DNA from: Pseudolactococcus piscium
GTDB taxonomy: Bacteria > Bacillota > Bacilli > Lactobacillales > Streptococcaceae
Length of the DNA stretch: 41,138 nucleotides
NCBI RefSeq assembly: GCF_002441695.1
Contig: NZ_JXJW01000002.1
Coordinates: 88,060 to 129,197, forward strand
Reading direction: 5' to 3'
The notes below the pieces were generated by a model, which was given only the letters and a program-made list of their open reading frames with translations, was not told the origin of the DNA and made no database searches. Shown piece after piece: positions 32,936 through 41,138 of this stretch (positions are counted from its first letter, which is position 1; each line of letters starts with the position of its first letter). Position numbers and translations under genes: made by a program.

Positions 32936-35900
32936 CTTTTACCCGCACCTGCGGGGGTGATCCCACTTTGAACAGTTGTAGTAACAGCAGTCCAAACTTT
33001 TACCCGCACCTGCGGGGGTGATCCTGAACCAATCTGGGCAATCAATAGTAACTTTAGCTTTTACCCGCACCTGCGGGGGTGATCCTAGCGCCCAAACTAT
33101 CATGCGCAACCTCTCGGCCTTTTACCCGCACCTGCGGGGGTGATCCTAAGCGGTAAAATAGTACTATGATGATTGTATACTTTTACCCGCACCTGCGGGG
33201 GTGATCCTGACGTTTGAAGAAGCAATCGATATTATTGAAGCTTTTACCCGCACCTGCGGGGGTGATCCTTAAATTTCTAATTTCATACAAGCAAAATTCT
33301 TCTTTTACCCGCACCTGCGGGGGTGATCCTTCCTGTCCATAATTCGCTAAACCATGTACCTACTTTTACCCGCACCTGCGGGGGTGATCCTTCAATGACT
33401 TCAAAGGACTAATGCAATCTTTCCTTTTACCCGCACCTGCGGGGGTGATCCCATAAGTATCTTGATGATACGGACTATTCTCAGCTTTTACCCGCACCTG
33501 CGGGGGTGATCCCACACATAGTTCTCCGTTTATCCGTTTTATTAACTTTTACCCGCACCTGCGGGGGTGATCCTTTCAATCTGTTTAACAGTTTCTCGTG
33601 TTTCCACTTTTACCCGCACCTGCGGGGGTGATCCCAGAAAAAGACGATGAGGGCCAACGATTGTTGGCTTTTACCCGCACCTGCGGGGGTGATCCCTAGA
33701 TACTAAATTTTATGATGATGTAAAAAGTCTTTTACCCGCACCTGCGGGGGTGATCCCGTTGTTGACGAACAAATACCCCAACAACAAACCTTTTACCCGC
33801 ACCTGCGGGGGTGATCCTAAAATGGATGGCGATTACACAAGTAAAGTTGACTTTTACCCGCACCTGCGGGGGTGATCCTAGTGGACAATTTAGGCGACTA
33901 CTCGCCAGAAGCTTTTACCCGCACCTGCGGGGGTGATCCCATCAGTTCCTGTTCGCTTACTCAAGGTCATTACTTTTACCCGCACCTGCGGGGGTGATCC
34001 TAGCCTGATGTAGCTACTGATTGACCGCCTACACTTTTACCCGCACCTGCGGGGGTGATCCCAGTTTTTCGAATGTCAGCGCTAATTTTTTACACTTTTA
34101 CCCGCACCTGCGGGGGTGATCCTGAAAAAACTCAAAAAATCAGTAGCAGTCTTAGCTTTTACCCGCACCTGCGGGGGTGATCCCTGACCTTTTTTAACCC
34201 AATTTGCTAAGTTTTCCTTTTACCCGCACCTGCGGGGGTGATCCTATCAACAGCTCAACAGCTATTTCTCCACAGATCTTTTACCCGCACCTGCGGGGGT
34301 GATCCTGAAGTTGGCGAGTTCGCAACGGTACGATATTACTTTTACCCGCACCTGCGGGGGTGATCCTTTCCAACGCTATAAATGGGGAATATGAAAATGC
34401 TTTTACCCGCACCTGCGGGGGTGATCCCCTATCAAGTGGGAGGTAAGTTCTGTAGAGGTACTTTTACCCGCACCTGCGGGGGTGATCCTATAAATGCTGG
34501 GACTTAGTTAACTGGTACGTACTTTTACCCGCACCTGCGGGGGTGATCCCAACTCCCGTTCTAGCTAGTTCAGACTCATTACCTTTTACCCGCACCTGCG
34601 GGGGTGATCCTAGCTATTTACTCTCTCCCATTTGACATATTCCCTTTTACCCGCACCTGCGGGGGTGATCCTGAAGCGGATTTCATTCAGATAAACACTG
34701 ACATCTTTTACCCGCACCTGCGGGGGTGATCCCACACTTTTTACAAGCTTTACTACCTAATCGCTCTTTTACCCGCACCTGCGGGGGTGATCCTTTCACT
34801 CGTTATCCTCAACTGGAACAAGCTCACTTTTACCCGCACCTGCGGGGGTGATCCTTGAGGAAAAATTGAAAGGGCGGTATAAAAATGCTTTTACCCGCAC
34901 CTGCGGGGGTGATCCTCAGGTGTCGATTCCCTAAATCTGTTATCGTGACTTTTACCCGCACCTGCGGGGGTGATCCTAAGTCTCAGCTGGTGTTCCGTTG
35001 AATTCTTTACTTTTACCCGCACCTGCGGGGGTGATCCTAATCGTGACAGCGTCTACACGCAGAACAATATCACTTTTACCCGCACCTGCGGGGGTGATCC
35101 CTTTGAAGATATAGCAGACACTAGCACAGGTATCTTTTACCCGCACCTGCGGGGGTGATCCTCGCAAGGTGTTTCAAGGGTTGATACGTCAAGTCTTTTA
35201 CCCGCACCTGCGGGGGTGATCCTATCTTAACGAAAAAACTGGAAGAAGTTTCAGACTTTTACCCGCACCTGCGGGGGTGATCCTGACATTTGAAGAAGCA
35301 ATTGAAATAATTGAAGCTTTTACCCGCACCTGCGGGGGTGATCCTAAATCTTTTGTTCTGCAATAGTCGCATCAAACCTTTTACCCGCACCTGCGGGGGT
35401 GATCCTAGCCTTAGATAATTTAAGAAACTTTTGTTGACCTTTTACCCGCACCTGCGGGGGTGATCCCGGCATTACCCGCTTGTCACAATATAACCATACC
35501 TTTTACCCGCACCTGCGGGGGTGATCCTGCTGAAACAACTGCTATGATAAGAGTAACTATCTTTTACCCGCACCTGCGGGGGTGATCCTCAGCCATTTTT
35601 CAAAAGCTTCTAGTTTCTCTACTTTTACCCGCACCTGCGGGGGTGATCCCCGTTTATCGGCCATTTACACCCCCAAACACCACTTTTACCCGCACCTGCG
35701 GGGGTGATCCTGCAGCGGCCGTTAAATCATGCAACTTAGATAACTTTTACCCGCACCTGCGGGGGTGATCCCGAATACAGCGCAATTGTGTTTAACTTAC
35801 CTCACTTTTACCCGCACCTGCGGGGGTGATCCTACCAATCAAAGCACCCTTTTTAACCCAGTTTGCTTTTACCCGCACCTGCGGGGGTGATCCTAAAGCG

Positions 35901-37540
35901 CTTCTGCTTTGCTATCGAACTTTATGCTTTTACCCGCACCTGCGGGGGTGATCCTATATTCAATAGGTTTAGATATCGAGAATAAAACTTTTACCCGCAC
36001 CTGCGGGGGTGATCCCAGGAGCTAACCTCTCTCGCTGTCTGCGTTTGCCTTTTACCCGCACCTGCGGGGGTGATCCTGGAATAGACCCGATTGGCTATTA
36101 CAATGGGGCCTTTTACCCGCACCTGCGGGGGTGATCCTTAAGATAATCGCACCAATTGCAATTCCGATACCTTTTACCCGCACCTGCGGGGGTGATCCTG
36201 AAAAAAATCACAATTTTAGGAATCGTTTTATCTTTTACCCGCACCTGCGGGGGTGATCCTACAGATGCGATATTCTTCAAAAACGGAGTCGCCTTTTACC
36301 CGCACCTGCGGGGGTGATCCTCGCTATGGTATGCAGATCACAGTCGCTACTAACTTTTACCCGCACCTGCGGGGGTGATCCTTAGCAAACCCAACATTCA
36401 CAGAGGTTGATTTTCTTTTACCCGCACCTGCGGGGGTGATCCTAAAATAGCCACTGATAATCTTCTTATCAGTAGCTTTTACCCGCACCTGCGGGGGTGA
36501 TCCTTCTTGACGGGTCTAAAGTGTTACAGTCTGATGCTTTTACCCGCACCTGCGGGGGTGATCCTACCCTCTAGTCATATATCGCGCATAACTCACACTT
36601 TTACCCGCACCTGCGGGGGTGATCCCGGAAGAGAATCATCATTCAAATCCATTGGCGACTTTTACCCGCACCTGCGGGGGTGATCCTATACAGGACTTCA
36701 TTTCCATGGAAGGTAAGTTCTTTTACCCGCACCTGCGGGGGTGATCCTTGATATCAAAAGAACACACCGTAAACGTGAACCTTTTACCCGCACCTGCGGG
36801 GGTGATCCTGTCTCCTACTGCAAAACTGCTTTATTTTTATCCTTTTACCCGCACCTGCGGGGGTGATCCTATCCATGAATTATCTCCTTAAAACGGAAGA
36901 GACTTTTACCCGCACCTGCGGGGGTGATCCTGGCTACATGTATTTTTCAAACTTGGATAATTGCTTTTACCCGCACCTGCGGGGGTGATCCCCCCCAAAC
37001 ATCACGATAGCCGTCTGGCTTTTCCTTTTACCCGCACCTGCGGGGGTGATCCGGTGTTTCTATCAATTTTAGTGATTGAACTAAACTTTTACCCGCACCT
37101 GCGGGGGTGATCCTGTTTTACTTTTATTCATTCTTCCGCCTCATGACTTTTACCCGCACCTGCGGGGGTGATCCTATTCAGCAATCCAGAAAACTTTACA
37201 ATTTCAGCTTTTACCCGCACCTGCGGGGGTGATCCTAGTTAATTAAAACTGCTTACGAAAATTATCAACTTTTACCCGCACCTGCGGGGGTGATCCTAAC
37301 CGATATCGGCAAGAAGTATTTGATCATCACTTTTACCCGCACCTGCGGGGGTGATCCTACTTTTTATCGTCTGCCAATTCAACCCCCAAACTTTTACCCG
37401 CACCTGCGGGGGTGATCCTTCGGAACTGGCGTGACATTATAGTCAGGATACCTTTTACCCGCACCTGCGGGGGTGATCCTACCGCTTCATTAACTCGCTC
37501 ATCGGCTGTTTTCTTTTACCCGCACCTGCGGGGGTGATCC

Positions 37541-37634
37541 TCGCTGACTTCGATAAGCAAGCATACATTGAGCCTTTTACCCGCACCTGCGGGGGTGATC
37601 CTCGCTGACTTCGATAAGCAAGCATACATTGAGC
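37541..37634 (+). repeat. tandem duplicate spacer (numbers 76 and 77)
   Basis: The 33-nt spacer beginning TCGCTGACTTCG occurs twice in a row (37541-37573 and 37602-37634). This is a simple one-unit duplication within the array. Confidence 0.97.
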
Positions 37635-40104
37635 CTTTTACCCGCACCTGCGGGGGTGATCCCTTATCCACTTGAAAAGCCAGACGGCTATCGTGCTTTT
37701 ACCCGCACCTGCGGGGGTGATCCTGCCACTTAAGTTTTCACCGTATTGAACCACATCTTTTACCCGCACCTGCGGGGGTGATCCTCGTTTCCTTTCTATT
37801 CGGTCATCCGAACTTTACTTTTACCCGCACCTGCGGGGGTGATCCTTCATGCCCGAAAGCATCAAGTAAAGCCTGCGGCTTTTACCCGCACCTGCGGGGG
37901 TGATCCTAGATGACATAGAAATTTACTCGATCGGACTTGCTTTTACCCGCACCTGCGGGGGTGATCCTAGCCTTTTTATTTCAGACTCAGCCTGTTCTAT
38001 CTTTTACCCGCACCTGCGGGGGTGATCCTCCAGACAAACGTCCGACAAACGTACACCAGAGCTTTTACCCGCACCTGCGGGGGTGATCCTCATCAAGCGT
38101 ATACCCTTCGGAAAACCTATACCTTTTACCCGCACCTGCGGGGGTGATCCTGAACTTGACGGAAAATACGACTCAAGTCGTAACTTTTACCCGCACCTGC
38201 GGGGGTGATCCTAAAATCTTATGAAGAAGCTGGAAATTACTTGACTTTTACCCGCACCTGCGGGGGTGATCCTGATTGAATTTGATAACGTACGTGAAGC
38301 TTTAGCTTTTACCCGCACCTGCGGGGGTGATCCTAGCGTATAGATTTTGAAAACCTAAATTACGACCTTTTACCCGCACCTGCGGGGGTGATCCCCAGAT
38401 TGAAAAATTTCCATGAGTTAAATTATTCTTTTACCCGCACCTGCGGGGGTGATCCCTTCACGCTGTAGGCTCTCATTTGCACGCTGTAGCTTTTACCCGC
38501 ACCTGCGGGGGTGATCCTATAGACAGCTTGCGAGATGAAAGAGATTCTATCTTTTACCCGCACCTGCGGGGGTGATCCCATACAGTCATAAAGGTTTCTA
38601 AAGAAACAAACCTTTTACCCGCACCTGCGGGGGTGATCCTGTCAAGTGTTTTCTCCAATTATTTTAAATAATCTTTTACCCGCACCTGCGGGGGTGATCC
38701 TTCATTTTGGTTAAAATAAACATTAGATACCGTCTTTTACCCGCACCTGCGGGGGTGATCCTTTCAAAGGCATTAAAGACAAGCGGGTATTACCCTTTTA
38801 CCCGCACCTGCGGGGGTGATCCTAAATACAAGACAGAAAAATTCATTTCAGAAAGCTTTTACCCGCACCTGCGGGGGTGATCCTTAGTTGTTCTAAAGCT
38901 TCACGTACGTTGTCAACTTTTACCCGCACCTGCGGGGGTGATCCCGTCTACCTATTTCCCAAATCAAGTAATTTCCACTTTTACCCGCACCTGCGGGGGT
39001 GATCCTACACCTGTAATACCGCTCCAAGCATTAGATGCCTTTTACCCGCACCTGCGGGGGTGATCCTGAAGAAGCAAGTCAACGTGAGCAAGAAGAATAC
39101 TTTTACCCGCACCTGCGGGGGTGATCCCCTAGTGCCGTGTTAGCATCGGTCAGTTGATTGCTTTTACCCGCACCTGCGGGGGTGATCCTTTCAATCAAGA
39201 TTGAATCTAGTAACTCCGCTTCTTTTACCCGCACCTGCGGGGGTGATCCTATTTATATAGGGTGGATGGTAGGGAAAAGAAACTTTTACCCGCACCTGCG
39301 GGGGTGATCCTTTGACATATAAAGAATTTTGCTTATATGAAATCTTTTACCCGCACCTGCGGGGGTGATCCTGACATAGTAAAGCCGTTTGTTGCATTTG
39401 CTACCTTTTACCCGCACCTGCGGGGGTGATCCCAGGTGATAGCTTTCTATCGTTTTCAAACTCGATCTTTTACCCGCACCTGCGGGGGTGATCCTGGGTT
39501 GAGACCTCGTTGTCTTGCAATTTCCAACTTTTACCCGCACCTGCGGGGGTGATCCCAATCCAGACTATGACAGACCAGTGATAAGAGTCTTTTACCCGCA
39601 CCTGCGGGGGTGATCCTGACCAAAAAGGTGCGCTATACGAAGAATTGATCTTTTACCCGCACCTGCGGGGGTGATCCTATTTTTAATGCTGGGGCTAGTT
39701 TTAAAAGCAGCTTTTACCCGCACCTGCGGGGGTGATCCCTTAACCGCATCCCAATCCATGTCCATCGTCTTCTTTTACCCGCACCTGCGGGGGTGATCCT
39801 CAGCATCGAAAATCGCAGTGCTATACAGGCAACTTTTACCCGCACCTGCGGGGGTGATCCTAATTTGATAAAAAGCAAGTTGAAAAAGATTACCTTTTAC
39901 CCGCACCTGCGGGGGTGATCCTCTTTATCTGCTCACGCTTCACTTTGTTAGTCTCTTTTACCCGCACCTGCGGGGGTGATCCTGTTATTGTTGGCTTTTT
40001 ACCCTTTCCGTTGCTCTTTTACCCGCACCTGCGGGGGTGATCCCAGCTGAACTAGTATACTTATAACCTGTTTGCCCTTTTACCCGCACCTGCGGGGGTG
40101 ATCC

Positions 40105-41113
40105 TTATGCTGGTAAGCTAGGCGAAACTTACGTATTCTTTTACCCGCACCTGCGGGGGTGATCCCTACAAAACCACGGACTGATAAATATGTACCAACT
40201 TTTACCCGCACCTGCGGGGGTGATCCTAACAAAAGGTCAACGGATTAAAATGACCACAACTTTTACCCGCACCTGCGGGGGTGATCCTTATGCTGGTAAG
40301 CTAGGCGAAACTTACGTATTCTTTTACCCGCACCTGCGGGGGTGATCCTATTCGTCATTTATATCAGTATTTATCTGGATCCTTTTACCCGCACCTGCGG
40401 GGGTGATCCTAACAAAAGGTCAACGGATTAAAATGACCACAACTTTTACCCGCACCTGCGGGGGTGATCCTGGAAAATTTAGTAAACAAAGTACAAGAAA
40501 TTCCTTTTACCCGCACCTGCGGGGGTGATCCTTCAGTACTGCACTTGCAGTCTTCGACGGCATCCTTTTACCCGCACCTGCGGGGGTGATCCTGACAGTG
40601 ATTTTTGCAAAGTTTTTTTTGATTCCTTTTACCCGCACCTGCGGGGGTGATCCTGGAAAATTTAGTAAACAAAGTACAAGAAATTCCTTTTACCCGCACC
40701 TGCGGGGGTGATCCTAAATACTTGACTAACACGGGAAACCGTGTTATCTTTTACCCGCACCTGCGGGGGTGATCCTGACAGTGATTTTTGCAAAGTTTTT
40801 TTTGATTCCTTTTACCCGCACCTGCGGGGGTGATCCTATCATAAATGACAGGAATCTAGGAACGGTCCACTTTTACCCGCACCTGCGGGGGTGATCCTAT
40901 CTTAAATTCATAATCGCCGATATTATTTAACTTTTACCCGCACCTGCGGGGGTGATCCTCAAAGCAGAAATTGGCGATGTCGTAGAAGTGTCTTTTACCC
41001 GCACCTGCGGGGGTGATCCTATCATAAATGACAGGAATCTAGGAACGGTCCACTTTTACCCGCACCTGCGGGGGTGATCCTAACACGATGTCAAGCTATG
41101 ATACTACAGTATA
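40105..41113 (+). repeat. interleaved duplicated spacers at the right end of the array
   Basis: Spacers 118-134 follow the order A B C A D C, E F G E H G, I J K I L. Identical pairs are A 40105/40288, C 40227/40410, E 40471/40654, G 40593/40776 and I 40837/41020, all exactly 183 bp (three units) apart. B, D, F, H, J and L occur once. K (40959-40991) has no partner in the window. Confidence 0.97.
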
Positions 41114-41138
41114 CTTTTACCCGCACCTGCGGGGGTGA

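Larger units (their letters stand above)
32936..41138 (+). CRISPR. type I-E CRISPR array, 135 repeats and 134 spacers, continues beyond the window
   Basis: Period 61 bp. The repeat is 28 invariant bases (32936-32963 for the first): it starts CTTTTA, has a hairpin CCCGC-ACCT-GCGGG, and ends GGTGATCC. I saw no mismatch in any copy. The last repeat (41114) is cut at 25 bases by the window end. Spacers are 33 nt, except number 35 (35038-35072, 35 nt), 91 (38456-38489, 34 nt) and 107 (39433-39466, 34 nt). The base after the repeat is T in 103, C in 30 and G in 1 spacer, so it is best seen as a variable 29th repeat position. Orientation follows from the hairpin and the GTGATCC handle: transcription runs left to right and new spacers enter next to cas2. 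Counting was by eye from positions and agrees with the total length. Confidence 0.98.

Noticed and set aside
34970-39558. Open frames within the array, coding repeated TFTRTCGGDP or ITPAGAGK strings.
   Set aside because: They are translations of the CRISPR repeats in phase and have no ribosome sites.
41050-41138. Possibility that the leader is at the right end of the array.
   Set aside because: The repeat orientation (hairpin followed by GTGATCC handle) and the location of cas1-cas2 on the left place the leader on the left. The duplicated spacers at the right fit the older end.

Overview
The window looks like chromosomal DNA of a low-GC Gram-positive coccus of the Streptococcaceae, most likely Lactococcus in the broad sense (a Pseudolactococcus-type species is my guess). 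The reasons are protein-level: a CcpA of 332 aa with a nearby divergent PepQ, an amino-acid ABC transporter whose binding protein is fused to its permease, a CvpA-MutS2 pair, strong AGGAGG-type ribosome sites, and many extended -10 promoters (TGnTATAAT). Species assignment is inference; no rRNA or tRNA gene is present.

Layout. 1-8.4 kb is housekeeping and metabolism: queA (tRNA queuosine), nagB with a NagR-type operator, a glutamine/polar amino-acid ABC transporter (two genes), pepQ, gdhA and ccpA. 8.4-12.6 kb holds an MFS transporter, an ArsR/SdpI-type regulator-membrane protein pair, and a PadR/DUF1700/DUF4097 envelope-stress-like operon; the two regulators each have inverted repeats over their own promoter. 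12.7-18.5 kb is a LacI-controlled sucrose or fructo-oligosaccharide operon (regulator, lipoprotein, two permeases, GH32 hydrolase) with a CcpA cre site and two LacI-type operators. It has no ATPase gene, so it probably borrows a shared MsmK-type ATPase. 18.6-23.4 kb has a pentapeptide-repeat protein, a DUF2798 membrane protein, cvpA and mutS2.

23.5-41.1 kb is a complete type I-E CRISPR-Cas system: cas3, cse1 (cas8e), cse2, cas7e, cas5e, cas6e, cas1 and a cas2-DnaQ fusion, nearly all overlapping or abutting, followed after only 26 bp by a very large CRISPR array. I count 135 repeats (the last cut by the window edge) and 134 spacers, and the array runs off the window. Repeats are 28 invariant bases followed by one base that is T or C in 133 of 134 cases, which I read as a PAM-derived 29th repeat position.

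Most notable: (1) just upstream of cas3 is an 18-codon reading frame with its own ribosome site that encodes the RuvC-I start of Cas9 and then stops, apparently the fossil of a type II-A system at the same locus; (2) the right end of the array shows a regular interleaved duplication of spacers (A B C A D C, E F G E H G, I J K I L), which predicts the next spacer outside the window; (3) the leader is almost absent as intergenic sequence; (4) several groups of spacers tile the same phage sites on the same or opposite strands and point to an AA(T/C) PAM.
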